In this document: positions 1-8,808 of the stretch, in pieces
How the letters are laid out: each line of letters starts with the position of its first letter
How positions within the stretch are numbered: the stretch's first letter is position 1
Source: Massilia kyonggiensis
GTDB taxonomy: Bacteria > Pseudomonadota > Gammaproteobacteria > Burkholderiales > Burkholderiaceae_D
Length of the DNA stretch: 64,000 nt
Reading direction: 5' to 3'
NCBI RefSeq assembly: GCF_024756235.1
Contig: NZ_JANUGY010000005.1
Location: 62,001 to 126,000 of the forward strand
Made by a program: the position numbers and the translations under genes
Notes under the pieces: generated by a model
Told to the model about the DNA's origin: nothing
What the model saw: the letters and a program-made list of their open reading frames with translations, nothing else
Databases searched by the model: none

Positions 1-214
1 CTACAAGGTCGGCTACAAGCCGGCCGGGGGTGTGTCCTCCGCCAAGGCCGCATTGCAATACCTGACCGTGATGAAGGAAGAGCTGGGCAACGAATGGCTG
101 CAACCGCACCTGTTCCGCATCGGTGCCTCCAGCCTCCTGACCGACATCGAGCGCCAGCTCGAACACTACGTCACGGGCAGCTATTCCGCCGCCCATCGTC
201 ACGCGCAACCTTGA
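1..214 (+). CDS. deoC: Deoxyribose-phosphate aldolase, C-terminal end (partial)
   Basis: The open frame runs in from the left edge and ends in TGA, giving about 70 residues beginning YKVGYKPAGG. The Schiff-base-region motif KPAGG, then the phosphate-binding stretch RIGASSLL near the end, are characteristic of class I deoxyribose-phosphate aldolase, which cleaves 2-deoxyribose 5-phosphate to glyceraldehyde 3-phosphate and acetaldehyde in the cytoplasm. The start lies outside the window. It is followed 11 bases later by an aldehyde dehydrogenase and then deoA and cdd, a coherent deoxyribonucleoside catabolism operon. Confidence 0.93.
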   Translation, partial: YKVGYKPAGGVSSAKAALQYLTVMKEELGNEWLQPHLFRIGASSLLTDIERQLEHYVTGSYSAAHRHAQP

Positions 215-225
215 TCGGACCTGTC

Positions 226-2604
226 ATGCCCACTATTAAAGAGATTCTTCAGACTATGGATTACGGCCCCGCACCCGAGAGCACCAAGGAAGCGCAAGCG
301 TGGCTGGAGTCGCATGGCCGCCGTTTCGGCCTGTTCGTAGACGGCGCCTGGACGGATGCCGACGAGACGTTCGGCTCGTTCAATCCGGCCGACGGCAGCG
401 AACTGGCGCAGGTGACGCAAGCCTCGCAGGCAGATGTCGACCGCGCCGTGGACGCCGCACGCCGCGCGCAGCCGGGCTGGGTCGCCCTTGGTGGCCACGG
501 CCGCGCGAAAGTGCTGTATTCGCTGGCACGCCTGCTGCAGAAGCATGCGCGCCTGTTCGCCGTGCTCGAGACGCTGGACAACGGCAAGACGATCCGCGAA
601 ACGCGCGACGCCGACCTGCCGCTGGCCGCCCGTCACTTCTATCACCACGCCGGCTGGGCCCAGCTGCAGTCGGAAGAATTCGCGGACTACCGCGCCGTCG
701 GCGTCGTCGGCCAGATCGTGCCGTGGAACTTCCCCCTCTTGATGCTGGCGTGGAAGGTCGCGCCGGCGCTCGCCGCCGGCAACACCATCGTGTTCAAGCC
801 GGCCGAGTACACGTCGCTGACCGCCTTGCTGTTTGCCGAGATCTGCCAGCAGGCCGGCGTGCCGGCAGGCGTCGTCAACATCGTCACGGGCGACGGCCGC
901 GTGGGCGAGGCGATCGTCAATCACCCAGGCATCGACAAGCTGGCATTTACCGGCTCGACGGAAGTGGGCCGCATCATCCGCAAGGCCACGGCCGGCACGG
1001 GCAAGAAACTGTCGCTGGAACTGGGCGGCAAGTCGCCGTTCATCGTGTTCGACGACGCCGACCTGGATGCGGCCGTCGAAGGCCTCGTCGACTCGATCTG
1101 GTTCAACCAGGGCCAGGTCTGCTGCGCCGGTTCGCGCCTGCTCGTGCAGGAAAGCGTGTACCCGCGCTTCATCGAGAAGGTCAAGGCGCGCATGCAGAAC
1201 CTGCGCGTCGGCTCGCCGCTCGACAAATCGAACGACATCGGCGCGCTCGTCGATCCGGTGCAGCAGCAGCGCATCCACGGCCTCGTGGAAGCCGCGCGCG
1301 CCGAAGGCTGCGAGATCTGGCAGCCTGCCGGTGAAACGCCGGTCGCCGGCTCGTGGTATCTGCCCACCCTGATCACGGGCGCGTCGACGTCGGCGACCGT
1401 GGCGCAGACCGAGATCTTCGGCCCCGTGCTCGTCGCCTCGAGCTTCCGCACGCCGGGCGAAGCCGTCCAGCTCGCGAACAACACCGTGTACGGCCTCGCG
1501 GCCTGCGTGTGGAGCGAATCGATCAGCCTCGCGCTGGATGTCGCCCCGCAGATCAAGGCCGGCGTCGTGTGGATCAACACGGCGAACCAGTTCGACGCCG
1601 CCTGCGGCTTCGGCGGCTACAAGGAATCGGGCTTCGGCCGCGAGGGCGGCAAGGAGGGCATGGTCGAGTACCTGGTGCCGTTGGCGGAAGATGCGCGTCC
1701 GGCCGCACCGGTCGTGGCAGAGAAGGGCAAAGTGAAGCTCGCAGGCGGCGACAGTCCGTTCGCCGTCGACCGCACTGCAAAACTGTACATCGGCGGCAAG
1801 CAGGCGCGCCCGGACGGCGCGTACAGCCGCGCGATCCATGGCACCACTGGCGAATTCCTGGCCGACGTGGGCGAGGGCAACCGCAAGGACATCCGCAACG
1901 CCGTCGAGGCGGCGCACAAGGCGTCCGGCTGGGCGAAGGCGACCGCGCACAACCGCGCGCAGGTGCTGTACTACATCGCCGAGAACCTGGCGATCCGCGC
2001 CGACGAATTCACGGCGCGCATCGCCGCGCAGACGGGTTCGAAGGATGCGGCACGCGAAGTGCAGGCATCGATCGAGCGCCTGTTCTACTGGGCCGCATGG
2101 GCCGATAAATACGATGGCCTGGCACACCAGCCGCCGATGCACGGCATCACCGTCGCGCTGAACGAACCGGTGGGCGTGATCGGCATCGTGTGCCCGGACG
2201 AGAACCCGCTGCTGGGCTTCATCTCGCTCGTGGCGCCGGCACTGGCGCTGGGCAACCGCGTCGTCGCGGTGCCGTCGGAAGCGCATCCGCTGTCCGCACT
2301 GGACCTGTACCAGGTGCTCGACACGTCCGACCTGCCGGGCGGCGCGCTGAACATCGTCACGGGCAGTCACGACGAACTGGCGCGCACCCTGGCGTCGCAC
2401 TTCGACGTGGATGCCGTGTGGCGCCACGACGGATCAAAGGAAGGCTGCGCGGAAGTGGAGCGGCTGTCGGCCGAGTCGCTGAAGCGCACGTGGACCGGCG
2501 GCGCGAAAGGGCGCGACTGGTTCGACGCGAAGCAGGCGGGCGGCCGTACTGTGCTGCAGCACGCGAGCCAGGTGAAAAACGTGTGGATTCCCTACGGCGT
2601 ATGA
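226..2604 (+). CDS. ALDH16-type double aldehyde dehydrogenase
   Basis: A 792-residue protein with two aldehyde dehydrogenase modules. The first (about residues 20-490) is complete: LELGGKSP holds the general-base Glu and GQVCCAGSR the nucleophilic Cys. The second (about 510-792) repeats the N-terminal ALDH fold ([23 protein letters not shown]) but stops without a recognisable catalytic Cys loop, the layout of the ALDH16 family. The start was set at ATG 226 because the longer frame runs back into deoC. Position between deoC and deoA suggests it oxidises the acetaldehyde released by DeoC; that substrate is inferred. Its stop overlaps the deoA start region. Confidence 0.88.
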   Translation: MPTIKEILQTMDYGPAPESTKEAQAWLESHGRRFGLFVDGAWTDADETFGSFNPADGSELAQVTQASQADVDRAVDAARRAQPGWVALGGHGRAKVLYSLARLLQKHARLFAVLETLDNGKTIRETRDADLPLAARHFYHHAGWAQLQSEEFADYRAVGVVGQIVPWNFPLLMLAWKVAPALAAGNTIVFKPAEYTSLTALLFAEICQQAGVPAGVVNIVTGDGRVGEAIVNHPGIDKLAFTGSTEVGRIIRKATAGTGKKLSLELGGKSPFIVFDDADLDAAVEGLVDSIWFNQGQVCCAGSRLLVQESVYPRFIEKVKARMQNLRVGSPLDKSNDIGALVDPVQQQRIHGLVEAARAEGCEIWQPAGETPVAGSWYLPTLITGASTSATVAQTEIFGPVLVASSFRTPGEAVQLANNTVYGLAACVWSESISLALDVAPQIKAGVVWINTANQFDAACGFGGYKESGFGREGGKEGMVEYLVPLAEDARPAAPVVAEKGKVKLAGGDSPFAVDRTAKLYIGGKQARPDGAYSRAIHGTTGEFLADVGEGNRKDIRNAVEAAHKASGWAKATAHNRAQVLYYIAENLAIRADEFTARIAAQTGSKDAAREVQASIERLFYWAAWADKYDGLAHQPPMHGITVALNEPVGVIGIVCPDENPLLGFISLVAPALALGNRVVAVPSEAHPLSALDLYQVLDTSDLPGGALNIVTGSHDELARTLASHFDVDAVWRHDGSKEGCAEVERLSAESLKRTWTGGAKGRDWFDAKQAGGRTVLQHASQVKNVWIPYGV

Positions 2605-3929
2605 CCATGTTCCTCCCCCAAGAAATCGTCCGTAAAAAACGCGACGGCGGCACCCTGACCGCGGAAGAGATCCGCTTCTTCGTGCGCGGCATCCCGGACG
2701 GCAGCGTCACGGAAGGCCAGATCGCCGCGCTCGCGATGGCGGTCTACTTCAACGACATGACGATGGACGAACGCGTCGCGTTCACGCTCGCGATGCGCGA
2801 TTCCGGCCAGGTCATGGAGTGGAAGTCGCTGGACCTGCCCGGTCCCGTCGTCGACAAGCACTCGACGGGCGGCGTCGGCGACGTCGTGTCGCTGATGCTC
2901 GGTCCGATGATTGCCGCATGCGGCGGCTACGTCCCGATGATTTCCGGCCGCGGCCTGGGTCACACGGGCGGCACGCTCGATAAATTCGATTCGATTCCCG
3001 GCTACTGCACCGTGCCGGATCCGGAACTGTTCCGCAAGGTGGTGAAGGAAGTCGGCGTCGCCATCATCGGCCAGACCGCGCAGCTGGCGCCGGCCGACAA
3101 GCGGTTCTACAGCATCCGCGACACGACGGCCACCGTGGAATCCGTCGCCATGATCACGGGCTCGATCCTGTCGAAGAAGCTGGCGGCGGGCCTCGATGCC
3201 CTCGTCATGGACGTCAAGGCCGGCAGCGGCGCATTCATGCCGACGTATGAAAAATCCGTCGAGCTGGCGGAGTCCATCGTCCACGTCGGCAACGGCGCCG
3301 GTACGCGCACGTCCGCGATCCTGACGGGCATGAACGAGTCGCTGTGCCCCGCGGCCGGCAATGCCGTCGAGGTGCGCATCGCGATCGACTACCTGACGGG
3401 TACATCACGCCCGGCACGCCTGCACGAAGTGACGATGGCGCTGTGCGCCGAGATGCTCGTGCTGTCGGGTCTCTGCGCGACGGACGCGGAAGCGCACGCG
3501 AAATTGCAGCACGCGCTGGATTCGGGTGAAGCGGCCGAGCGTTTTGCAAGGATGGTCAAGGCGCTGGGCGGCCCGGCCGACCTGATGGAGAATCCGGACG
3601 CGCACCTCGCGAAGGCACCGATCGTCGTGCCGGTGCCTGCACTGGCATCCGGCTATGCGTACGCGACGGATTGCCGTGGCCTGGGCCTGGCCGTCGTCGG
3701 CCTGGGCGGCGGGCGTATCCGTCCGCAGGACCCGATCGACTTCGCCGTCGGCCTCACGGACCTCGTCGAGCTGGGTACGAAGGTGAACGCGGGCCAGCCG
3801 CTGGCGTTTGTGCACGCGCGCACGCAGGATGCCGCGGAACGCGCCGTGCGCGAAGTGCAGGCGGCCTACCGCATCGCGGCCGAGCAGCCTGCGGCGCAGC
3901 CGATGATCTACAAGACCATTCGCCCATGA
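2601..3929 (+). CDS. deoA: Thymidine phosphorylase
   Basis: Catalyses phosphorolysis of thymidine and deoxyuridine to the base plus 2-deoxyribose 1-phosphate. The sequence begins [16 protein letters not shown] and carries the phosphate-binding motif KHSTGGVGD, the pyrimidine/phosphate region [14 protein letters not shown] and the [11 protein letters not shown] segment typical of the family. ATG 2601 overlaps the upstream stop as ATGA and suggests translational coupling. The alternative ATG at 2607 gives MFLPQEI and 440 residues, the same length as E. coli DeoA, and may be the real start. Overlaps cdd by four bases. Confidence 0.95.
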   Translation: MTMFLPQEIVRKKRDGGTLTAEEIRFFVRGIPDGSVTEGQIAALAMAVYFNDMTMDERVAFTLAMRDSGQVMEWKSLDLPGPVVDKHSTGGVGDVVSLMLGPMIAACGGYVPMISGRGLGHTGGTLDKFDSIPGYCTVPDPELFRKVVKEVGVAIIGQTAQLAPADKRFYSIRDTTATVESVAMITGSILSKKLAAGLDALVMDVKAGSGAFMPTYEKSVELAESIVHVGNGAGTRTSAILTGMNESLCPAAGNAVEVRIAIDYLTGTSRPARLHEVTMALCAEMLVLSGLCATDAEAHAKLQHALDSGEAAERFARMVKALGGPADLMENPDAHLAKAPIVVPVPALASGYAYATDCRGLGLAVVGLGGGRIRPQDPIDFAVGLTDLVELGTKVNAGQPLAFVHARTQDAAERAVREVQAAYRIAAEQPAAQPMIYKTIRP

Positions 3930-4330
3930 AGTACGAAAAACTGATAGCCGAAGCCCGTGTCGCGCGCGAACTGGCCTACGTGCCGTATTCGCGCTTCAAG
4001 GTGGGCGCCGCGCTCGAGACGAAGGACGGCCGCGTGTTCCGCGGCTGTAACGTCGAGAACGCGTCCTACGGCCTGTGCAACTGCGCCGAGCGCACGGCGT
4101 TCTTTTCCGCCATCGCCCACGGCTGCGTGCCGGGCGACTTCGCCGCGCTGGCCGTGATCGGCGACACGGATGGCCCCATCGCCCCGTGCGGCGCCTGCCG
4201 CCAGGTGATCCTGGAACTGGGCGGCAACGACTTGCCGGTCGTGCTGGCGAATTTGAAGGGCGACGTGATGGAGACGACGGCCGCCGCGCAGTTGCCGAAC
4301 GCGTTCGGCGGGCGCGATCTCCAGAAGTAA
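3926..4330 (+). CDS. cdd: Cytidine deaminase, small homotetrameric type
   Basis: Deaminates cytidine and deoxycytidine to uridine and deoxyuridine. The 134-residue length is that of the homotetrameric class rather than the longer E. coli dimeric enzyme. Zinc and proton-shuttle motifs are visible: NCAERTA (one Cys ligand and the catalytic Glu) and PCGACRQ (two Cys ligands). FKVGAALE near the N-terminus is the substrate-binding segment. The start overlaps the deoA stop as ATGA, so it is the last gene of the deoC-aldehyde dehydrogenase-deoA-cdd operon, channelling deoxycytidine to deoxyuridine for DeoA. Confidence 0.95.
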   Translation: MKYEKLIAEARVARELAYVPYSRFKVGAALETKDGRVFRGCNVENASYGLCNCAERTAFFSAIAHGCVPGDFAALAVIGDTDGPIAPCGACRQVILELGGNDLPVVLANLKGDVMETTAAAQLPNAFGGRDLQK

Positions 4331-4400
4331 CACGCCGCACGGTTCAGCGCCGTTTAAGGCAATCTTGCCCGGATGCTGTCAAACTTGAATTCAAGGACAG

Positions 4401-4417
4401 GCCCACAACATGTGGGC
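4401..4417. repeat. Perfect 7-3-7 inverted repeat between cdd and the DUF2076 gene
   Basis: GCCCACA-ACA-TGTGGGC forms a perfect short stem. It lies 70 bases after cdd and about 28 bases before the next start codon, inside the probable leader of the DUF2076 gene. No T-run follows on either strand, so it is a poor intrinsic terminator. It could be an operator or a leader hairpin. Confidence 0.45.
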
Positions 4418-4445
4418 TATCCGACCATTCAAAGGAGCAGACGTC

Positions 4446-5165
4446 ATGAGCCCGCAAGATTCGCAGATGTTGCACGATTTCCTGAGCCAGTTGATCCAGG
4501 CTCGCGGCATCCAGAAAGACCCGGAAGCGGATGCCCTGATCCAGCGCGCCGTGGCCCAGCAGCCCGATGCCGCCTACCTGCTGGTGCAGAGGGCATTGCT
4601 GCTCGAACAGGCGCTGAACAATGCCAAGGACCGCATCGCCGGGCTGGAAAGCGAGGTACGTTCTGGTCAGCAAGGTGGCGACGGCGGTAAATTCCTCGAC
4701 GCCAATTCCTGGGGCAATAGCGGCAGGACGCAGCCGGCCCAGTCGTACCAGCGCGATACCCAGCAGCCGTATCAATCCCAACCGCCATATCAACCGCAAT
4801 ACCAGTCGGCGCCGTCGTCGGGCTTTTTACGTGGCGGCTTCGGCGGCACCCTGGGTTCGATCGCCGCGACGGCGGCCGGTGTCGCGGCCGGCGGCTTCCT
4901 CTTCCAGGGCCTGGAAAACATGTTCGGCCACCACGATAACGGCGGCGGCAACCGGCTGCTGAACAGTGACGATCCGAGCAACAACCTGTTCAGCGACCAG
5001 TCCGGCAGTTCGCTGGCCGACCAGGCAGGGCTGGGTGACGTCGACCGCGTGCTGGACAATGGCTCGTCGGAAGGGTTGTTCGACAGCAGTATCGACAACG
5101 GCAGTATCGACGGCGGGCAGGGCTTCTTCGACGGGGACGGGTCGGACGAAGGGCTGTTCAGCTGA
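4446..5165 (+). CDS. DUF2076 family protein
   Basis: A 239-residue protein. The N-terminal 75 residues (SPQDSQMLHDFL, a leucine-rich helical stretch ending QALNNAKDRIAGLE) match my recollection of the DUF2076 family, whose role is unknown. Then comes a Gln/Pro/Tyr-rich linker, a Gly/Ala-rich hydrophobic segment (about residues 140-160, GSIAATAAGVAAGGFLF), and an acidic Asp/Gly/Ser tail with repeated GLFD and GSID-like units. AAAGGAG lies seven bases before ATG. The stop abuts the stop of the convergent VOC gene directly. Function cannot be inferred; a membrane- or envelope-associated role is possible. Confidence 0.75.
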   Translation: MSPQDSQMLHDFLSQLIQARGIQKDPEADALIQRAVAQQPDAAYLLVQRALLLEQALNNAKDRIAGLESEVRSGQQGGDGGKFLDANSWGNSGRTQPAQSYQRDTQQPYQSQPPYQPQYQSAPSSGFLRGGFGGTLGSIAATAAGVAAGGFLFQGLENMFGHHDNGGGNRLLNSDDPSNNLFSDQSGSSLADQAGLGDVDRVLDNGSSEGLFDSSIDNGSIDGGQGFFDGDGSDEGLFS

Positions 5166-5600
5166 TCAGGAGTTCGTCAGGAACAAATTCTCCGGCTTCC
5201 ACGGATCGTACGTTCCCACGTTCCACACATGCCCTTCGAGGTCGCGGCACATGAAGCCGCGGCTGCCGAATTCCGTGTCGGCGGGTTCCTGCAGGATGAT
5301 GGCGCCGGCGTTGCGCGCGCGCTCGCACACGCGGTCGGCGTCGTTCACCTGAAGGTAGATGGTCTGCGTCTGGCGGCCCCTGATCTCGTCCGGCTGCACG
5401 AGCACCTTGCCGTATTCCCCTTCGTTGCTGACGGAACCCAGCATGATCATGCCGTCTCCCAGCGTCAGCTGGGCGTGGGCGATGGCGCCGTCGTTGCCCG
5501 GCACGGCGACCTGGCACGCGAAGCCGAAGACTTCGCACAGCCAGTCGATGGCGGCCGGGGTGTCGCGATAGCGCAGGCAGGGGATGGCAACGGATGGCAT
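5166..5600 (-). CDS. VOC family protein (glyoxalase/bleomycin-resistance-like)
   Basis: A 144-residue single-domain VOC protein with paired beta-alpha-beta modules: AIPCLRYRDTPAAIDWLCEVFGF at the start and FMCRDLEGHVWNVGTYDPW at the end, the latter holding the usual metal-ligand-bearing strand. VOC proteins bind divalent metals and act as isomerases, dioxygenases or resistance proteins; the substrate cannot be told here. GGAG lies before the start on the minus strand. Its stop is directly abutted to that of the DUF2076 gene (TGATCA across both stops). Confidence 0.85.
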   Translation of the reverse strand: MPSVAIPCLRYRDTPAAIDWLCEVFGFACQVAVPGNDGAIAHAQLTLGDGMIMLGSVSNEGEYGKVLVQPDEIRGRQTQTIYLQVNDADRVCERARNAGAIILQEPADTEFGSRGFMCRDLEGHVWNVGTYDPWKPENLFLTNS

Positions 5601-5622
5601 GGTGGTCTCCTATGGGACTGGA

Positions 5623-6411
5623 TCACATCTGCTGGAACAGATAGCTGTGGTTGCGGCTCACTTCCAGTTCGCCCGGATAGCCGCGCACCTTCAGCATCTG
5701 GCGTCCGCGCAGGTCGCGTTTCACTTCGGCGATGGCGTCCACGCGCACGAGCGTCGAGCGGTGGATGCGCCAGAACTCGTCCGGGTCGAGCTCGTCCAGC
5801 AATTCCTTCAGCGTCTTGCGGATCAGAAATTCGGCCGCGGCCGTCTGCACCCGCGTGTATTTTTCGTCCGACTGGAAGAACAGGATCTCGCGCGTGCTCA
5901 CCATGCGCAGGCTGGCCCCGACCTGGGCCTGGATCCAGCGCAGGTAAGCCGGCTTTTCCGGCTTGCCCTTGTTCTCGAGTAGGGAGGTCAGCTTCGCCAG
6001 TTGCTGGCCGATATCCTGCGGCGGCGCCGCCTCGGCCGTCGCGTGCTTGCGTATCCGCGCCTGCAGCCGCGCGCACGTGGTCGCGAGCCGTTCAGCCGAC
6101 ACGGGTTTCAGCAGGTAGTCGAGGGCGCCCTGTTCGAATGCATCCAGCGCGTACTGGTCGTAGGCCGTGGCGAACACGATGTGCGACCGCTCGTACAGCC
6201 GCCGCGCCGCCTCGATGCCGGACAGGCCCGGCATGCGGATGTCGAGGAAGGCGATGTCGGGCCGCAACTTTTCGCCCAGCTCGACGGCTTCCACGCCGTT
6301 CGCCGCCTCGGCGACGATCTGCAGGTCCGGCCATGCCTGCTGCAGGCGCGTGCGCAGCAGGTCGCGCATCGGGGCTTCGTCGTCGGCGATCAGCGCGGTG
6401 AGCTGTTTCAT
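5623..6411 (-). CDS. LytTR-family response regulator
   Basis: A 262-residue two-domain regulator. Residues 1-120 form a receiver domain: the acidic pair is in LIADDEAPMRD, the phospho-acceptor Asp in IAFLDIRMPG and the conserved Lys in YLLKPVS. A coiled linker follows, then a LytTR DNA-binding domain from about 160 to the end (ILFFQSDEKYTRVQ, FWRIHRSTLVRVDAI, GELEVSRNHSYLF). The start overlaps the stop of the sensor kinase as ATGA, so the two are coupled. LytTR regulators commonly control envelope, biofilm or nutrient-peptide responses; targets here are unknown. Confidence 0.94.
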   Translation of the reverse strand: MKQLTALIADDEAPMRDLLRTRLQQAWPDLQIVAEAANGVEAVELGEKLRPDIAFLDIRMPGLSGIEAARRLYERSHIVFATAYDQYALDAFEQGALDYLLKPVSAERLATTCARLQARIRKHATAEAAPPQDIGQQLAKLTSLLENKGKPEKPAYLRWIQAQVGASLRMVSTREILFFQSDEKYTRVQTAAAEFLIRKTLKELLDELDPDEFWRIHRSTLVRVDAIAEVKRDLRGRQMLKVRGYPGELEVSRNHSYLFQQM

Positions 6412-7298
6412 GCATCCTCCATCATCTTGTAGGGCAGCCGGATCGTGGCGCAGGCGCCGCCTCCGGGCGGGGTCGAGATGTCCAGCGACGCTTCCGCGCC
6501 GTACAGCAGGTGCAGGCGCTCGCGGATATTGGCGAGGCCGACGCCGTCGTCCGCGTGCGGGTCGATGCCGACGCCATCGTCGCACACTTCCACGTGCAGG
6601 TCAGCCCCCATCACGTGGGCGCGCACGGCGACGGTGCCGCCTTCGATCTTCGGCTCCAGGCCGTGCTTGATGGCGTTTTCGATCAGGGTCTGCAGCATCA
6701 TCGGCGGGAACGGGGCGCTGCCGAGGAAGTCGGGCACGTCGAAGCGCACGTTCAATCGTTCCTTCATCCTCGCCTGCATGATGGCGAGGTACGCCCGCGA
6801 CAGCTCGACCTGCTTGCCGAGCGTGGCGCCGCCGCGCTGGCGCATCTGCGGCAGGGTCGAGCGCAGGTAGTCGATCAGGTGGGCGTGCACGCGCGCCGCT
6901 TCTTTCGGGTCCGTCTCGATCAGCTGGCCGATCAGGGCCAGCGTGTTGAACAGGAAGTGCGGTTCGACCTGGGCCTGCAGCGCGGCCATCTGCGCCTCCA
7001 TCAGGCGGCGCTCCAGCGTGGCGACGTTGGCCTGCGTCGTCGCTTCGCGCGCCATCAGCTCGGCCCTGCGTTTGCCGCCCGCCAGCACCTTGACGGCGAA
7101 CGAGATGAAGATGTACCACACCGCGGGTTCGGGCGTGTGCACCATCCCGAAGAAGATCAGCACGAAGAACCACGTGAGAAACAGCTGGCGCCATTCGACG
7201 ACGGCGAGCCAGTCGAAGAAGCGCCACCACACCTTGCTGGCTTCGTGGAAGGCGTCGCGTACGAAGTCGAGTACGCTGTTGATGTCGCTGGCGCGCAT
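6408..7298 (-). CDS. LytS/AlgZ-type sensor histidine kinase
   Basis: A 296-residue kinase with hydrophobic segments near residues 35-75 (LFLTWFFVLIFFGMV, WYIFISFAVKVLAGG). It has the His_kinase domain motif QAQVEPHFLFNTL, where the His is the phosphorylation site, and a HATPase domain with N-box PPMMLQTLIENAIKHGL and G-box GVGLANIRERL. This is the standard partner of a LytTR regulator, here encoded immediately downstream with a four-base overlap. No extracellular sensor domain is visible, so it may respond through the membrane or through the small upstream membrane protein, 13 bases away. Confidence 0.93.
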   Translation of the reverse strand: MRASDINSVLDFVRDAFHEASKVWWRFFDWLAVVEWRQLFLTWFFVLIFFGMVHTPEPAVWYIFISFAVKVLAGGKRRAELMAREATTQANVATLERRLMEAQMAALQAQVEPHFLFNTLALIGQLIETDPKEAARVHAHLIDYLRSTLPQMRQRGGATLGKQVELSRAYLAIMQARMKERLNVRFDVPDFLGSAPFPPMMLQTLIENAIKHGLEPKIEGGTVAVRAHVMGADLHVEVCDDGVGIDPHADDGVGLANIRERLHLLYGAEASLDISTPPGGGACATIRLPYKMMEDA

Positions 7299-7311
7299 GA
7301 TGCTCTCCTGC

Positions 7312-7578
7312 TTATTGCTTTCCGTAGTGTTCCCGGTGCGTGCGGCGGTGGTCGACGAAGAACGCGCCGACGATCACCTTGATGCCCATGAACAGGATGA
7401 ACAGGCACAACGCGAGCGGCAACACGCTGATCACGAAGGCGAGGGCGATGCAGCACACCAGCATCGCGGGCCACGGCATCACGGCGATGGCACGCACGGT
7501 ACGGCGGCAGGCGGCGACGATGTCGCGGGCGAGGTCTTCCAGCGTGGCGCCGAAGCTGCGGTGATAGGTCCTGGTCAT
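7312..7578 (-). CDS. Small membrane protein leading the LytTR operon
   Basis: An 88-residue protein with basic ends and a long hydrophobic core (about residues 34-72, PAMLVCCIALAFVISVLP and LCLFILFMGIKVIVGAFF), consistent with two membrane passes. It precedes the sensor kinase by 13 bases, so it is probably co-transcribed. The ribosome-binding site AAGGAG sits seven bases before ATG. I do not recognise a family. A role in modulating the kinase is suggested only by position. Confidence 0.72.
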   Translation of the reverse strand: MTRTYHRSFGATLEDLARDIVAACRRTVRAIAVMPWPAMLVCCIALAFVISVLPLALCLFILFMGIKVIVGAFFVDHRRTHREHYGKQ

Positions 7579-7580
7579 GA

Positions 7581-7617
7581 TGACTCCTTGCGGTTGGAAC
7601 TTGTTTCGATGGAGTCA
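7581..7617 (-). promoter_or_regulatory. Possible ribosome-site-sequestering hairpin before the small membrane gene
   Basis: Read on the minus strand the leader holds TGACTCC, a 23-base spacer and GGAGTCA, directly before ATG. The right arm contains the Shine-Dalgarno sequence of the 88-residue membrane protein, so pairing of the arms would mask it. The stem is seven base pairs. Function is inferred from position. Confidence 0.4.
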
Positions 7618-7699
7618 CTCTACATCCCTGCAGGCATCATGGCCACGGGGTGCCGACGAACTGCCGAAAATGCGGGATGACTGGTCGTGCGGCCGGATG

Positions 7700-7722
7700 G
7701 ACGGGGACGTCTGGACCCCGTC
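7700..7722. repeat. 7-9-7 inverted repeat upstream of the WYL regulator
   Basis: GACGGGG and CCCCGTC flank a nine-base spacer, ending 37 bases before the WYL regulator start. It lies in the divergent control region with the small membrane gene. It may be an operator, but its sequence differs from the palindromes next to the GST genes. Otherwise the 180-base intergenic stretch shows no gene. Confidence 0.35.
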
Positions 7723-7758
7723 GGTACGGCGTAATATGATGTCGCCCATGAAACTTTT

Positions 7759-8460
7759 ATGCCTGCCATGAGCCGCACCGGACGCCTGTTCCAGCTGATG
7801 GACGCCCTGCGCGGCCACCGCCGCCCCGTCACGGCCAGCGCCCTGGCCGAACGCCTTGGCGTGTCGGAACGCACGATCTACCGCGACATCCAGACGCTCG
7901 TGCAACTGGGCGCGCCCGTCGACGGCTCGGCCGGTGTCGGCTATGTGTTGCGTACGGGCTTTTTCCTGCCGCCGCTAATGTTCGACGCCGACGAACTGGA
8001 AGCCCTCGTGCTGGGCGCGCGCTGGGTGCGCCAGCAGGGCGATCCGGCGCTGTCCGACGCGGCCGACCGCTCGCTGGCCAAGATCGCGACGGCCACGCCG
8101 CGCGACCTGCGTGACCACATGGCCGAGACGAGCCTGTGGGTGCCGGCGTTTCCGGAAGCGGCGCCGGTCGAGGCGTTCATCCAGCCGACGCGCGAGGCGA
8201 TCCGGCGCCAGTGCAAGCTGCGCATCGCCTATCGCGACGGGCACGACACGGCGACGGAACGCATCGTATGGCCGTTCGCGCTCGCGTTCTTCGAGGGCAA
8301 GCGGGTTATGGCGGCATGGTGCGAACTGCGCGACGCGATCCGCCACTTCCGCGTCGACCGCATCGTCCGGGCCGAACCGATCACGGAGCGCTATCCGTCG
8401 CCCCGGCACCAGCTGCTGCGGGAGTGGCGCAAGGCGTACGACATTCCCGAATATTCCTGA
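7759..8460 (+). CDS. YafY-type HTH/WYL transcriptional regulator
   Basis: A 233-residue regulator. An HTH_11-type winged helix occupies residues 1-60 (ASALAERLGVSERTIYRDIQTL) and a WYL ligand-sensing domain lies at about 135-205 (REAIRRQCKLRIAYRDG, IVWPFALAFFEGKRVMAAWCELRDAIRHFRVDRI). An alternative start is ATG 7768 (MSRTGRLF). YafY-type WYL proteins often sit beside small redox or GST-like genes. Here two copies of a 17-bp palindrome follow, the first overlapping this gene's stop codon, so it probably regulates the GST genes; that is inference. Confidence 0.9.
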   Translation: MPAMSRTGRLFQLMDALRGHRRPVTASALAERLGVSERTIYRDIQTLVQLGAPVDGSAGVGYVLRTGFFLPPLMFDADELEALVLGARWVRQQGDPALSDAADRSLAKIATATPRDLRDHMAETSLWVPAFPEAAPVEAFIQPTREAIRRQCKLRIAYRDGHDTATERIVWPFALAFFEGKRVMAAWCELRDAIRHFRVDRIVRAEPITERYPSPRHQLLREWRKAYDIPEYS

Positions 8461-8473
8461 CAGGATCTGTCAG
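8457..8473. promoter_or_regulatory. Palindromic operator 1 (CTGACAG-N3-CTGTCAG)
   Basis: A perfect 7-3-7 palindrome with GAT spacer, overlapping the TGA of the WYL regulator and lying 47 bases before the truncated GST start. An almost identical palindrome precedes the full GST at the same spacing. This is strong evidence for a shared operator, most likely for the adjacent WYL regulator. Confidence 0.75.
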
Positions 8474-8520
8474 TACCCGGCCTTAGCATTGTCACGTCGA
8501 CCACCCAGCAGGAGACGGCA

Positions 8521-8727
8521 ATGCAGCTTTACCATCATCCCTTTTCGCCCAGCGCGCGCCGCTGGCTTGCCGGCGACGGCGTCTCCCTGGCCGACTACGC
8601 CGCGGCGGCGCCGCTGATGTACAAGGAACAGGCGCGGCTGCCGCTGGACGATTATCCGCACCTGCTGGCGTGGTTCGCGCGCGTGCGGGAACTGCCCGCG
8701 TGGCAGCGCACCACGCCCGCGTGGTAA
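8521..8727 (+). pseudogene. Internally deleted glutathione S-transferase copy
   Basis: A 68-residue frame that starts like the next gene (MQLYHHPFSPSA) and jumps directly to the last 55 residues of a GST (RRWLAGDGVSLADY through AWQRTTPAW), lacking about 137 central residues including most of the thioredoxin-like domain. The frame, ribosome site (CAGGAGACGG) and upstream palindrome are all kept. The full paralogue begins 82 bases downstream and has matching segments at both ends. The joint falls at an Arg-Arg that occurs in both halves of the full gene, consistent with deletion between short repeats. It may still be translated; a function is not evident. Confidence 0.8.
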
Positions 8728-8743
8728 GGATTGGACGACGCTC

Positions 8744-8760
8744 CTGACAGAATCTGTCAG
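8744..8760. promoter_or_regulatory. Palindromic operator 2 (CTGACAG-N3-CTGTCAG)
   Basis: A second copy of the 7-3-7 palindrome, with AAT as spacer, 48 bases before the full GST start. Similarity to operator 1 continues into the leader (GGCCGGCTTTAACATTGTTAC against CGGCCTTAGCATTGTCAC), so the promoter-operator block was duplicated together with the gene. Confidence 0.75.
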
Positions 8761-8808
8761 GGGCCGGCTTTAACATTGTTACATCAACCAACCCATCAGG
8801 AGACGGCC

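Noticed and set aside
199..2427. 742-residue minus-strand frame over the double aldehyde dehydrogenase
   Set aside because: Antisense shadow with no domain-like motifs.
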